From NCBI RefSeq assembly GCF_013402915.1, contig NC_050725.1:186001-250000 (forward strand): DNA of 64,000 bases, given 5' to 3'. Position numbers and translations under genes: made by a program. How positions within the stretch are numbered: the stretch's first letter is position 1; each line of letters opens with the position of its first letter. Source of the stretch: Zygotorulaspora mrakii (lineage: Eukaryota; Ascomycota; Saccharomycetes; Saccharomycetales; Saccharomycetaceae). Of the stretch, positions 40,355 through 49,903 are shown in pieces. The notes below the pieces were generated by a model. It was not told the DNA's origin, ran no database searches, and saw only the letters and a list, made by a program, of their open reading frames with translations.

Positions 40355-40449
40355 CAATCAACTCCCCGCGTTTTGAGGTACAAAATTGAAGTCTTTTCCA
40401 AATGTATATGGTAATCTATGGTATAAAGAGTGTCCGTAGATAAATTAAG

Positions 40450-41967
40450 ATGAAGGTGAAAGGTGCCAAGAAGTCCAAAAATAAGCTCGGGCAGCGGCAA
40501 CTTATCAACTGCGAGGACTACTACGTTGAGGCCACTGGATATGAAGAACAGGGAGAGCGTTGGATGCTTTCAGACATCAAAAAGACTTTAAGGTTCTATT
40601 TAAAGGCCTACGAGATTTACGAAGCTGGCCTTAGAGCACCAGGAGCTACTTTGAAGGGCACATATGACATCATGTACAATGAAACGCGCCTTTTCCTACA
40701 GATCTACACATCGTACGTTGCAAATAGTGGATATATGAATCTGCTACAGTATGTACATTTAGAAGACCTACCAATGATACATACTCTAACTATCCCGTTG
40801 ACTGAAATTGTCAACAAATTTGAGGAGGTTTTTGAAAAGTTTAGTCAAGTTCGTACCTGGGACTTGGAGTCCAATTTATTAACTTGCTATTTACTGTTGT
40901 TAGAATCAACTGATGAATATCGACTGAACGCTGGAGACTTGATTCGGTTAGCAAAGAAGTTCATAGAGCTAGCTCTTCATTCTTTGGATTTTCAAGTAAT
41001 CGAGCTTCAGAAATTTGAATCAACAGAATCTGAAGATGAAAGAGCAGTTAATGAGGAGCCCAACGACTCCCAACCAAGCGACGACATGGTCGACTACATG
41101 GAGCAGGCGGATCAAATCACTTTGGAAACAATTTCAGAAGTGTTAGTTGGAGGTTTCAAGTTTGTTCAAGTCCTAATGGAGATCATAGTAGAGAGCAGAC
41201 TTGGAATTGCAAGAGATGTGGCGCTCACCCCCATGGAGGCAAATCGAGTCGAGGACCTCATAATATCATTTACACATCAATTGAACAATCGTTATGCAGC
41301 TATTTGCTCTTCCTTCAAGCTTGAGGAGGAGGAGCTCGCCGTCGTTTTGGAGATAAATAAAGGAATTGAAATTGTCTCTCACGGCGATTTAACTGCCATT
41401 GAACCCTATATAACCGACAGCTTCACCGACATTAACATCCATTTACTACTAGGCAAAGTTGATGTCTTATCGTTCACTATTAGCTGTCTAGATTCAACAG
41501 AAAATTTTGACACCGAATGGAAGTTGTGCACATTGCTGAACAAACTTTTAACGTCGGCAGCGGCGAAATTGTCTTCGATACGAAACAATATAATATCAGG
41601 GAAGACAAAAAATGCAAGTGATCAGTTGAGTCATATCGTGTTTCAGCTGTGTGATGTAACTATCAATTCTTCAGACAATGAGCTAAGAAGATGGCAAATA
41701 AAGGCAAATGCTTCTGGCGATAATGCAGCCAAAACAATGGAGATCCTTATGAGAAATGCAAAAACCCTTTTGACTAACGCACTGAAAATCTCCGAAAAAT
41801 CTTGCGGCATGGAAGAGAATATCGTAGACAAGTTGAAGAGAAACTATATATATAACCAGGCCCAGGCTAGAGTCAGTATGCTTACATCTCCCAAAGAGTC
41901 TGACACTTCACAGATTTCTGAACTAGTTGCCGAGCACCCATTCTATAATGCCCTGTATAAAGTTTAA
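40450..41967 (+). CDS. Conserved protein of unknown function (YNL193W ortholog)
   Basis: Protein of 505 aa, counterpart of the uncharacterised S. cerevisiae YNL193W (558 aa), placed just before CHS1 as in yeast. A Lys-rich start (MKVKGAKKSKNKLGQRQ) precedes a conserved block with a TPR-like helix pair (residues about 30-70, ALKFYL/KAYEIYEAGL type). The rest is predicted helical with an acidic linker (about 195-220). The helical-repeat layout suggests a scaffold or chaperone-adaptor; that is inference only. No membrane segment or catalytic motif is visible. Confidence 0.9.
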   Translation: MKVKGAKKSKNKLGQRQLINCEDYYVEATGYEEQGERWMLSDIKKTLRFYLKAYEIYEAGLRAPGATLKGTYDIMYNETRLFLQIYTSYVANSGYMNLLQYVHLEDLPMIHTLTIPLTEIVNKFEEVFEKFSQVRTWDLESNLLTCYLLLLESTDEYRLNAGDLIRLAKKFIELALHSLDFQVIELQKFESTESEDERAVNEEPNDSQPSDDMVDYMEQADQITLETISEVLVGGFKFVQVLMEIIVESRLGIARDVALTPMEANRVEDLIISFTHQLNNRYAAICSSFKLEEEELAVVLEINKGIEIVSHGDLTAIEPYITDSFTDINIHLLLGKVDVLSFTISCLDSTENFDTEWKLCTLLNKLLTSAAAKLSSIRNNIISGKTKNASDQLSHIVFQLCDVTINSSDNELRRWQIKANASGDNAAKTMEILMRNAKTLLTNALKISEKSCGMEENIVDKLKRNYIYNQAQARVSMLTSPKESDTSQISELVAEHPFYNALYKV

Positions 41968-42421
41968 TGCCTCGAGTGTTATCAAAAAAAGGAAATCTAG
42001 AGATGTGCGTGCAATGTTCTACAAATGTTCAGATTGCCTAGAATTGTTCACACACTTCAATTAGGTAAGTGCTCTGCCTCTACGCCTCTCTCCACTTCTG
42101 CGCCTCTATTCTTCGATATCTAGTGTATCATATATGCAGCACTTGACAGAAACTTGCCAGAGATGTGCATCATCGCTCCTTCAAGTTTGTTACAAGTTGA
42201 TGTTTCAGCCGTATCATGCAGATATGACGAACGCCAATTCTCAACCAGCCACTTTTTTCATTTCCAGAAATAGATATTCGGATCATCGCTTCAGCTGGTG
42301 AAAAGTATATAAGATATAAGTGATCAGATATATATACCGGAAGCTGTATTGGCTTTATTCATTGAGCCTGATTGTTAGTATAACATCGGCAACTGGCTGA
42401 AGCTACGCCAAGCAATTTATA
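41968..42421. other. CHS1 promoter region
   Basis: Spacer of 454 bp with pyrimidine-rich tracts (about 42073-42115) and a TATA box at 42306-42313. Confidence 0.55.
42306..42313 (+). promoter_or_regulatory. TATA box of CHS1
   Basis: TATATAAG, 109 bp before the CHS1 ATG. Confidence 0.45.
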
Positions 42422-45400
42422 ATGGAGCACCGCGATAATTTTCATTATGGCAACTCGAGTGCTAATAATAGCAATGAACACGAGAATTACAACCTATCCG
42501 ATATAGATCCCATATCTGACTATATGGATGATGCTTATCAAGATCATCCCCATTCTAATAATAGACACCAACCTCAAAGTCATAGCGGTCAGCAACCCCA
42601 ATATCACGACGATGGACGTCATAATGGACTCTATCGTGATCATGGGTATACAGATAACACGTATGATAACTTCGTGAATCCGCTTCCCAGTGATCCCAAT
42701 TTGCAGAGTAACACAGCATACAATGACGCCTTTATTGCAAATGCGCCACAAAGCATTCCATCCATCAATGTTGTACAACACACGCCAGACGTAACTCAAA
42801 ACACGATTTTCATGAATGCAAGAACAGATGTTCCCGCTCCCGTCAGTGGCTCTGCGCCTTACTTCAATGATGAGGAATATTACTATCGTAATCAGCATCA
42901 AGCAGGTGGATCTAGTATGGGATCTACGTCAGATTTGGACGATTTAGGAGACCAATCAGAACGTCCCATATTGAATCATCAAAGACAAGACGTAAATGCG
43001 TTTAGCTATCATCAAGATCCAGTTACTATAGGTAACTACCTTCATAATGAGCAGAGTTATGATGATCCTGAGGGTGGCTACGTTGATCAACGTGGAGACG
43101 ATTATCAGATTAATACATATTTAGACAGAGATGGTGAGATGGTGGATCCTTATCAAGCAGGTCCACAAGAGAGCGACACCAGGTACATGAATTATGATCA
43201 TCAACCTAAGCAGAAGAGTTACGCGCAGAACGAACTCATCAGAGAGGGAGAGGATTTAAGTAATAGCAGTATTGGAGAGTACTCGCATAGAGATCTTGGA
43301 GAATATGATGACATTACAACCCTTGATAGAATGAACTACACAGCAAGTGGTGTGCCTGCTTCCTCCTCTTCCTCTTCCCTGAATTCAAGAGATAAAGATC
43401 TCACTAAGGATGAAATGAAAAGAGTACCTACGAGAACCCCTACGATAATGCGAAAATTTAAACTTTGGAGAGGTAATTTTGTGTTTGATTCACCAGTGAG
43501 TCAATCATTACTGAAACAATATTCAAATGCAACATCGAATGAAATTTCAAATGAATTCAAGTTTATGAGATATCAAGCAGTAACTTGCGAACCAAATCAG
43601 TTGGCCGCAAAAAACTTTACAGTAAGGCAATTGAAATACCTAACGCCACGGAGGACTGAAATGATGATTGTCATTACAATGTACAATGAGGATCACATAT
43701 TGTTGGGAAGAACTTTGAAGGGTGTTATGGATAACATCAAATGTATGGTTCGTAAGAAGAATTCAAGTACATGGGGGCCTGATGCATGGAAGAAAATTGT
43801 CGTATGTGTAGTATCAGATGGCCGTTCAAAGATTAGTGAAAAATCTTTAGCATTAATGAGTGCATTGGGTTGTTATCAAGATGGTTTTGCAAAAGATGAA
43901 ATTAATGGGAAAAAAGTTGCAATGCATGTGTACGAACATACAACTATGATGAATGTTACGAATATTACGAGTGATGGCATAGAACTTTCAGCAGGCACGA
44001 ATACAGTACCCGTTCAGCTTTTGTTTTGCCTGAAAGAACAAAATCAAAAGAAGATCAATTCACATAGATGGGCATTCGAAGGATTTGCGGAACTATTACA
44101 ACCTGATATCGTGACGCTGTTGGATGCGGGAACTATGACTGGTAAGGATTCAATTTATCAACTATGGAGGGAATTCCGTAATCCGCAGGTTGGTGGGGCG
44201 TGTGGCGAAATAAAAGCTGAATTAGGAAGGGGCTTCAAACATCTATTAAACCCTTTAGTGGCTTCACAAAATTTTGAATATAAAATGTCAAATATTCTGG
44301 ATAAAACGACGGAATCAAATTTTGGGTTCATAACGGTATTGCCTGGTGCATTCTCTGCATATAGATTTGAAGCTGTAAAAGGTCAGCCATTGCAGAAGTA
44401 TTTCTATGGTGAAAGTATGGAGGATAAGGGTTTCCATATTTTTTCCTCGAATATGTACTTGGCTGAGGATCGTATTTTGTGTTTCGAACTGGTAACGAAG
44501 AAAAATAGCAACTGGATTTTGAAGTATTGTAGAAGTTCGTACGCATCTACAGATGTTCCTGAGCGTGTACCCGAATTCATACTTCAAAGAAGACGTTGGT
44601 TAAATGGTTCATTTTTTGCTGGTGTATATTCTTTTTTTCATTTTCACAGGATATGGACTAGTGGGCATAATGTTTGGAGGAAGATTATGTTAAGCATTGA
44701 GTTCTTCTATCTACTTCTAAACACAATAATTTCGTGGTTTTCATTAAGCTCTTTCTTCCTCGTATTCAGAATATTGACACTATCTATTGCCTTAACGTAC
44801 CACTCTGCGTTCAGTATTCTATCCGTGATATTCTACTGGTTGTACGGAATATGTTTAATCTCAACTTTTATTTTATCTCTAGGGAATAAGCCACAAAGTA
44901 CAGAATGGTTTTATGTGGCAACCTGTATTTTCTTTGCAGTTCTGATGATATACATGATTTTCTGCAGTATTTTCATGAGTGTAAGATCGTTTGAAAATAT
45001 CTTAGATGCCGGCTCCATAACGTTTAGAGGCTTGTTGATGCAAGAGACTTTTAGAGATATGGTGGTGTCACTTGGCTCAACATACTGTCTTTATTGGTTG
45101 AGCTCGATTATCTATCTCCAACCATGGCACATGCTGACCAGTTTTGTGCAATACATTTTATTAAGTCCGTCATACGTGAATGTGTTGAACATCTACGCAT
45201 TTTGTAATGTTCACGACATTTCTTGGGGTACTAAAGGTTCATCAGCTAAGCCTTTGGGTAAGATTAACGCCAAGGAAGATGGTACCTTCAAGATGGAAAT
45301 TTTGGTCTCCGCTGAAGAAATTCAATCGAATTATGACAAACATTTGCATATTTTAGAACAATCGCCGGAAGAGAATGAGGAGAAAGATGTGCCATTCGAA

Positions 45401-45703
45401 GAACAAAAGGCTGGTTACTATGCCAAGATTCGTTCCCTAGTAATAATTTTCTGGGTCTTGACCAATTTTGTGGTGGTTGCCGTTGTCTTAGAGGCAGGTG
45501 GAATCGGTGACTACATTGCAATGCGACCAAACAATCAGGCGGCAAACCCCGATGGCACAGCAGAAAGAGCCGTTATTACGACCAAAGCATCCATATACTT
45601 TACAATTATACTGTGGATTGTTGCATTCATGGCGCTCATCAGATTCATCGGGTGTGCACTATACATGTCGAGCAGGCTAATCAAGAGGCTGACTTTTAAA
45701 TAG
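42422..45703 (+). CDS. CHS1: Chitin synthase 1
   Basis: Family 2 glycosyltransferase of 1093 aa, ortholog of S. cerevisiae CHS1 (YNL192W, 1131 aa), a UDP-GlcNAc:chitin transferase that repairs the wall at cell separation. The first 350 residues are a polar Asn/His/Gln/Asp-rich cytosolic region. A chitin-synthase N-terminal segment (KLWRGNFVFDSPV) leads into the catalytic domain, with the EDR acidic motif at 682-684 and QRRRW at 722-726. About seven membrane segments follow: five between 760 and 935 and two near the C-terminus (about 1010-1030 and 1060-1080). All motifs are intact. Confidence 0.97.
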   Translation: MEHRDNFHYGNSSANNSNEHENYNLSDIDPISDYMDDAYQDHPHSNNRHQPQSHSGQQPQYHDDGRHNGLYRDHGYTDNTYDNFVNPLPSDPNLQSNTAYNDAFIANAPQSIPSINVVQHTPDVTQNTIFMNARTDVPAPVSGSAPYFNDEEYYYRNQHQAGGSSMGSTSDLDDLGDQSERPILNHQRQDVNAFSYHQDPVTIGNYLHNEQSYDDPEGGYVDQRGDDYQINTYLDRDGEMVDPYQAGPQESDTRYMNYDHQPKQKSYAQNELIREGEDLSNSSIGEYSHRDLGEYDDITTLDRMNYTASGVPASSSSSSLNSRDKDLTKDEMKRVPTRTPTIMRKFKLWRGNFVFDSPVSQSLLKQYSNATSNEISNEFKFMRYQAVTCEPNQLAAKNFTVRQLKYLTPRRTEMMIVITMYNEDHILLGRTLKGVMDNIKCMVRKKNSSTWGPDAWKKIVVCVVSDGRSKISEKSLALMSALGCYQDGFAKDEINGKKVAMHVYEHTTMMNVTNITSDGIELSAGTNTVPVQLLFCLKEQNQKKINSHRWAFEGFAELLQPDIVTLLDAGTMTGKDSIYQLWREFRNPQVGGACGEIKAELGRGFKHLLNPLVASQNFEYKMSNILDKTTESNFGFITVLPGAFSAYRFEAVKGQPLQKYFYGESMEDKGFHIFSSNMYLAEDRILCFELVTKKNSNWILKYCRSSYASTDVPERVPEFILQRRRWLNGSFFAGVYSFFHFHRIWTSGHNVWRKIMLSIEFFYLLLNTIISWFSLSSFFLVFRILTLSIALTYHSAFSILSVIFYWLYGICLISTFILSLGNKPQSTEWFYVATCIFFAVLMIYMIFCSIFMSVRSFENILDAGSITFRGLLMQETFRDMVVSLGSTYCLYWLSSIIYLQPWHMLTSFVQYILLSPSYVNVLNIYAFCNVHDISWGTKGSSAKPLGKINAKEDGTFKMEILVSAEEIQSNYDKHLHILEQSPEENEEKDVPFEEQKAGYYAKIRSLVIIFWVLTNFVVVAVVLEAGGIGDYIAMRPNNQAANPDGTAERAVITTKASIYFTIILWIVAFMALIRFIGCALYMSSRLIKRLTFK

Positions 45704-45841
45704 ATACATATTTTAGCACCGCTCTTTTTTTTTCTCAAAATCATATGATATAATCCATTTCGAAAAAAAGCTGCTTATCAGCGCATTAATAGGAAATTTG
45801 TAGCAGCACATAAACTCATCCACACTCCCAATTGAGCCTCG

Positions 45842-46349
45842 ATGAAGATAGTTCTGCAGAAAGTGAGTCAAGCCAGTGTTGTGGTAGATTCGAAGATAAT
45901 TTCCAGGTACGTATCGTGAAGTCTTCATGCGATGTATTTCGATAAGTTACTAACAAGCAAGATAAAGCATTAAGCATGGATACATGTTATTAGTGGGAAT
46001 ATCCACCGAAGACACCATAGAGGATGTGCAAAAACTCTCGAAAAAAGTCGTCAATCTCAGAATCTTTGAAGATGATCAAAACGCGATGTGGAAAAGGAAC
46101 ATAAAAGAGGTAAGCGGTGAGATCTTATCCGTTTCACAGTTCACATTAATGGCTAGGACAGCAAAAGGTACCAAGCCGGACTTTCATATGGCTCAGAAAG
46201 GTTCTTTGGCAAAGGAACTCTATGAAAAGTTTCTTCAGTTACTGAGAGAAAGCATAGGAGATGCTAAGGTTCAAGACGGTCAATTCGGCGCAATGATGAG
46301 CTGTTCTCTTGTCAATGAAGGACCAGTCACAATCATTTTGGAAACGTGA
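45842..46349 (+). CDS. DTD1: D-aminoacyl-tRNA deacylase Dtd1 (two exons)
   Basis: Ortholog of S. cerevisiae DTD1 (YDL219W, 150 aa), which hydrolyses D-aminoacyl-tRNAs such as D-Tyr-tRNA. Exon 1 is 45842-45906 (MKIVLQKVSQASVVVDSK, then IIS). Exon 2 is 45968-46349. Joining them gives 148 aa and restores the conserved SIKHGYMLLVGIS junction. Both DTD active-site motifs are present (SQFTL; NEGPVT). The S. cerevisiae gene also has an intron at this place. It lies 138 bp after CHS1 on the same strand and before DUG3, so a chromosome IV-type gene sits between two chromosome XIV-type genes. Confidence 0.96.
45907..45967 (+). other. Spliceosomal intron of DTD1
   Basis: 61-nt intron with 5' site GTACGT, perfect branch-point TACTAAC at 45948-45954 and 3' AAG. 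It splits a Ser codon (AG|C). Confidence 0.93.
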
Positions 46350-46651
46350 GACAACTGATATACGTGTATAGATACCGAATAACGCTCTAACATATCGAAT
46401 ACCTTAGATTTCATTTATAGCACCGACGTCGTCAAATTCTCGACCAGTGGTTGTTTTTTCTTTACCTTCGCGGCGTGGCATCATCAGTCATGGATAACGC
46501 GATAGAAGCTGTGGCTTCATCGAAGAAGCACATTGAGTATCATGGAAGACATATATCCAAAGGTATATAAGTAAGGTATAACGGAGTTTTGTACTCAAGC
46601 TGAGGTTTCTCTGCTTAAAATCGCATTACAATAAGAACTACCAGCAGCGCA
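46350..46651. other. DTD1-DUG3 intergenic region
   Basis: Spacer of 302 bp with a TATA box at 46564-46571. No gene seen. Confidence 0.5.
46564..46571 (+). promoter_or_regulatory. TATA box of DUG3
   Basis: TATATAAG, 81 bp before the DUG3 ATG. Confidence 0.45.
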
Positions 46652-47725
46652 ATGTGTCGTTTTTTGATATTTAAGGGCAAAGAGCCTATCAAATTATCGC
46701 ATTTACTGACTAGGCCGGCACACTCAATCATAAACCAATCATTTGACAGTCGACTACGTCTTGACAGAAGAAGTCCTGTGAACGGAGATGGATTTGGTGT
46801 TGCTTACTACCCCATGGATGCTGAGCTAGATCAAGATGGGCCATGTATCTTCAAAGCGATCACGCCTGCGTGGAATAACGAAAATTTGTCGAAACTCGCA
46901 GAGAAGACTAAATCAGACTTGGTATTCGCCCACGTAAGGGCATCTACTTACGGAGTGTTATCCGAAACGAACTGTCATCCGTTTACGTACCACAGCCTAT
47001 GTTTCATGCACAACGGTGGTATCGGAAACTTCCAAAAGATCAAGCGTGTGTTGTTGAACCACATTGGAGATGAGTACTTGAATTTTTTGCAAGGTAGCAC
47101 AGACTCTGAGTGCGCATTCGCACTATTCTTAGATACACTGGAAAAACTGGGTTGCGACCCCAAGAGCAAGCAGGGTCATTTCCGCCACGAAGTACTAAGA
47201 GAAGCCATTCTCAGAACCGTCGGCTACATACGAGATTGGACCAAAGAGGCAAGCGGCTCGGCACAGCGTGTAGAACCATCGCTGCTCAATTTCGCAGTGA
47301 CAGATGGATCCACAGTGGTGGTGTCTCGCTACATCACTTCCAAGACCGATGAGGCCGCTTCGCTGCACTTCGGCTGCGGTTCAAGCTTCGTCGAAACGTC
47401 CCCAGGCGAGTACCGCATGGAAAGACTGAACAGAAACCAGGACGTTATCATGGTTGCCTCTGAGCCGCTCACTTTTGAAAGAGGTGACTGGACCGCTGTG
47501 CCCACAAACAGCATTTTGACGATCAAAAAGCAAACCATCTTGATCCATCCAATCATCGACGAGTACTACCAAGCAGATCCACTGTATTCCAGAAGCTCGA
47601 AGCTTGCCGAGGACAAGGGTCTGATGGGATCTGTCCCGCTACCCAAATCTGTAGAAAAGAATGTCCCCCCACTCGGGAGGGAGGGTCGTTCCAGACCATT
47701 GTCTGCTACGGCCCATCTACTCTAG
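46652..47725 (+). CDS. DUG3: Dug3 glutamine amidotransferase, glutathione degradation
   Basis: Class II glutamine amidotransferase of 357 aa, exactly the length of S. cerevisiae DUG3 (YNL191W). With Dug2 it forms the cytosolic complex that cleaves the gamma-glutamyl bond of glutathione; Dug1 then splits Cys-Gly. The N-terminus MCRFLIF exposes the nucleophilic Cys2 after Met removal. The conserved blocks NGDGFGVAYY, FAHVRAST, NCHPF and FMHNGGI of the Ntn-type GATase fold follow in order. The C-terminus ends in a polar tail. The start is fixed by the need for Cys at position 2. Confidence 0.97.
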   Translation: MCRFLIFKGKEPIKLSHLLTRPAHSIINQSFDSRLRLDRRSPVNGDGFGVAYYPMDAELDQDGPCIFKAITPAWNNENLSKLAEKTKSDLVFAHVRASTYGVLSETNCHPFTYHSLCFMHNGGIGNFQKIKRVLLNHIGDEYLNFLQGSTDSECAFALFLDTLEKLGCDPKSKQGHFRHEVLREAILRTVGYIRDWTKEASGSAQRVEPSLLNFAVTDGSTVVVSRYITSKTDEAASLHFGCGSSFVETSPGEYRMERLNRNQDVIMVASEPLTFERGDWTAVPTNSILTIKKQTILIHPIIDEYYQADPLYSRSSKLAEDKGLMGSVPLPKSVEKNVPPLGREGRSRPLSATAHLL

Positions 47726-47780
47726 AAGTCAAAGGCTACATAAACTGAACTACATCTGTATATATATCCCATTTAATGTC

Positions 47781-47800
47781 ATCTCATCTCATCTCATCTT
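47781..47800 (+). repeat. ATCTC pentamer repeat
   Basis: Four tandem units of ATCTC, the last with one change, just past the DUG3 stop. Confidence 0.8.
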
Positions 47801-47920
47801 CCCTGACCTCGTCTGCTATTATATTTCCATTGTATGGAGTTGCGAGAAGTCCCTAACTCTCTGTTTTCGGCCATCATGTCCCAATTAGTGCAGCTCACCC
47901 AACTAGGACACACCTTCTTT

Positions 47921-47966
47921 CGGACACTGCTTATCCCGGACTGTCCGACATTGAGATACTGTCCGG
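47921..47966. promoter_or_regulatory. Cluster of TGTCCG motifs
   Basis: CGGACA at 47921-47926, CTGTCCGA at 47941-47948 and CTGTCCGG at 47959-47966; the same core as the GCR2-SHS1 cluster. Confidence 0.4.
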
Positions 47967-48000
47967 AACGGAAGAGGAAAGTCCCGCTGCTATCCAAACC

Positions 48001-48007
48001 CGGGTAA
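48001..48007 (-). promoter_or_regulatory. Reb1-type site upstream of YNL190W ortholog
   Basis: CGGGTAA directly after ACC, so the site sits in an ACCCGGGTAA context; about 515 bp before the start. Confidence 0.4.
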
Positions 48008-48521
48008 CTTTGCCGTTCTACCTATCAGATCTCCTATCCCCAAAATGAAAATGGCGCACACCGTCGTACGTGATATTTTGCACATCTTTTTGGTTTTTGG
48101 TTTTTTTTTGTTTTTCTTTTGAGTTATTTTCCGACGAAAAATGCCATTTCGGGCGTCGAGGAAAACAACCCTCAAACGAGGAAGATTGGCTGGCAGCTCG
48201 TGCAGCAATTCGGAATGGAGAGGTGGAAATTTCTTGGAATTAAAACCATTTATAACGAGCGTAATGTTCACCAGAATTTAAACATTTCTTGACTTGTTCT
48301 TGAAAGACCTTGGACAACCTCCAGAACAACAAGTTCACACGCAACTTTTAATACTTTGAGATCAAGTAGTTTGCTTTTGCGTAAACTCAGCAAGTGGAGA
48401 TTTTTTCAGAACAACAAATAGCTCAGGCTTTGGCATAACTATCAATTTCTGGCTCTACCGATAATACTTGCGTTTTGTTTGATTGTTTTGCTAGGATTAG
48501 ACTTCAATTGGCTTATATTTG

Positions 48522-49100
48522 ATGAAGGTTTCCAGTGTTACAGTGGCTACTTTGGCCTGTGTGGCAACCTTGTCTGGTGCTCAAGAGCTCAGCGAGGAGC
48601 CAACCAGCACCACGACTTCCGTTTCGCGTGTTACCCACAGATATGGTAGATTCGACCACACTTCGAGGGTGAACAGACCAAATCACACGGGTACCCACAG
48701 TTACGGTAGGTTCAACCATACCTCTAGGGATAACAGACCAAACCACACCGGTACCCACAGTTACGGTAGGTTCAACCATACCTCTAGGGATAACAGACCA
48801 AACCACACCGGTACCCACAGCTATGGTAGATTCAACCATACCTCTAGGGATAACAGACCGGACCATACTGGCACCGCAAGTTATGGTAGATTCAACCATA
48901 CCTCTAGGGATAACAGACCAGATCACACTGGTACTGCAAGTTATGGTAGATTCAATCACACTTCAAGAACCTTAAACATTGAGGAACAAGAGGCCAGAGA
49001 AAACTCTGGTTCTCGTAGTGGTTCCAATTTGGGTCCTTTGAAAGTCTTGGGTTTAACGGTTGGTAGTGCGGTCGTTGCTGGTGGTATGTTGTTGTTATAA
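48522..49100 (+). CDS. Repeat-rich cell-wall hydrophilin (YNL190W ortholog)
   Basis: Secreted, probably GPI-anchored wall protein of 192 aa, counterpart of S. cerevisiae YNL190W (204 aa), a hydrophilin linked to desiccation survival. It has a signal peptide (MKVSSVTVATLACVATLSGA), a short Ser/Thr region, then six copies of a 20-residue repeat of the form THSYGRFNHTSRDNRPNHTG (residues 38-150; the last partial). A spacer and a C-terminal hydrophobic segment (LKVLGLTVGSAVVAGGMLLL) typical of a GPI signal complete it. Each repeat offers two N-glycosylation sequons (NHT). The yeast protein has repeats with the same KYGKFN...PNHTG pattern. ATG at 48522 is chosen; the TTG before it is not needed. 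Confidence 0.93.
   Translation: MKVSSVTVATLACVATLSGAQELSEEPTSTTTSVSRVTHRYGRFDHTSRVNRPNHTGTHSYGRFNHTSRDNRPNHTGTHSYGRFNHTSRDNRPNHTGTHSYGRFNHTSRDNRPDHTGTASYGRFNHTSRDNRPDHTGTASYGRFNHTSRTLNIEEQEARENSGSRSGSNLGPLKVLGLTVGSAVVAGGMLLL
48633..48971 (+). repeat. 60-bp tandem repeat in wall protein gene
   Basis: Five full 60-bp units start at 48633, 48693, 48753, 48813 and 48873, with a partial sixth from 48933. Units two and three are nearly identical at DNA level; the outer ones have drifted. Confidence 0.93.
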
Positions 49101-49144
49101 GCTGCTGTTTTTTCCTCCTGACTGTACCTTTTTCTTTCTTCCTA

Positions 49145-49280
49145 TTGTGTGTGTGTGTTACTATTAAGCTGATCTTCTAGTGTTCTAGCAGTGTGTTTTA
49201 AGCCCTTTTTTTTCCACCTTTGAAAATCACGTATGTCTGTTTTGTGTGTGTGTGCATAAAGATATGTGTGTGTGTGTGTG
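49145..49280 (+). repeat. Three (TG)n microsatellites
   Basis: TG runs at about 49145-49157, 49243-49254 and 49265-49280 in the 3' region of the wall-protein gene. Confidence 0.85.
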
Positions 49281-49672
49281 CTCTGGATTTCGAACGGTTT
49301 TTAACATGAGAGACATCAGATTGATTGCTTTCTCGTTTCCTTCCTCCTCTCCCATTTTTGTTTGCGTTCTCCTTGAATGGATGTGTGCTTCTCCAATATG
49401 GGTTTTACTTCAAAAGTGTGTTGCGTGCGTTAATGTTCGTTGTGTGAGTCTGTTTCTGTCCCAATCAATAGTCTCTTCCCTAATTCGTAATTTGCGTTGG
49501 ACCCGTATGTTCGAGCTCAACCAAATTATTCTTTCAATGTGGTATAATAATCATGTAGATGTATCTATTCATATATAGACATATAGCGCATTGAAGAAAA
49601 GTGTGTGTATACTAACTGGATTTTTTTTTATGTGGTAACATGTAAGATTGGCGGTTAATTTATAAATATCGG

Positions 49673-49679
49673 TTACCCG
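49673..49679 (+). promoter_or_regulatory. Reb1-type site upstream of SRP1
   Basis: TTACCCG, 225 bp before the SRP1 start. Confidence 0.45.
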
Positions 49680-49903
49680 TATCGTTCGTGTGTGGTGATT
49701 TATCATGGGAAGGAAAATACCAAATTCTACGTCTAAAAAGAACTCTGAATAACTTGCCCATCGCCATATATTATAACGAAGAGTAAATAGATAACACGCG
49801 CAGGTTGACGAAAAGTGTGAGATTCAGTTATTTGAGTGGTCTTATTTAGTTAAAGCTTCATTTATTTTGAATTGTATTTATTGTCGGTTTAAAAGGAAAT
49901 AAA

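Larger units (their letters stand above)
47726..48521. other. DUG3-YNL190W intergenic region
   Basis: Spacer of 796 bp. It has an ATCTC pentamer repeat (47781-47800), a cluster of TGTCCG motifs (47921-47966), a Reb1-type CGGGTAA (48001-48007) and T-runs (about 48092-48119). Long upstream regions are common for cell-wall genes. Confidence 0.6.
49101..49903. other. YNL190W-SRP1 intergenic region
   Basis: Spacer of 803 bp. Three TG-dinucleotide runs lie in the first 180 bases and a Reb1-type site at 49673-49679 is in front of SRP1. Open frames here are random. Confidence 0.6.

Noticed and set aside
49145..49280. TG runs as interstitial telomere sequence
   Set aside because: Pure TG dinucleotides without a telomere-like unit or nearby subtelomeric genes; treated as microsatellites.
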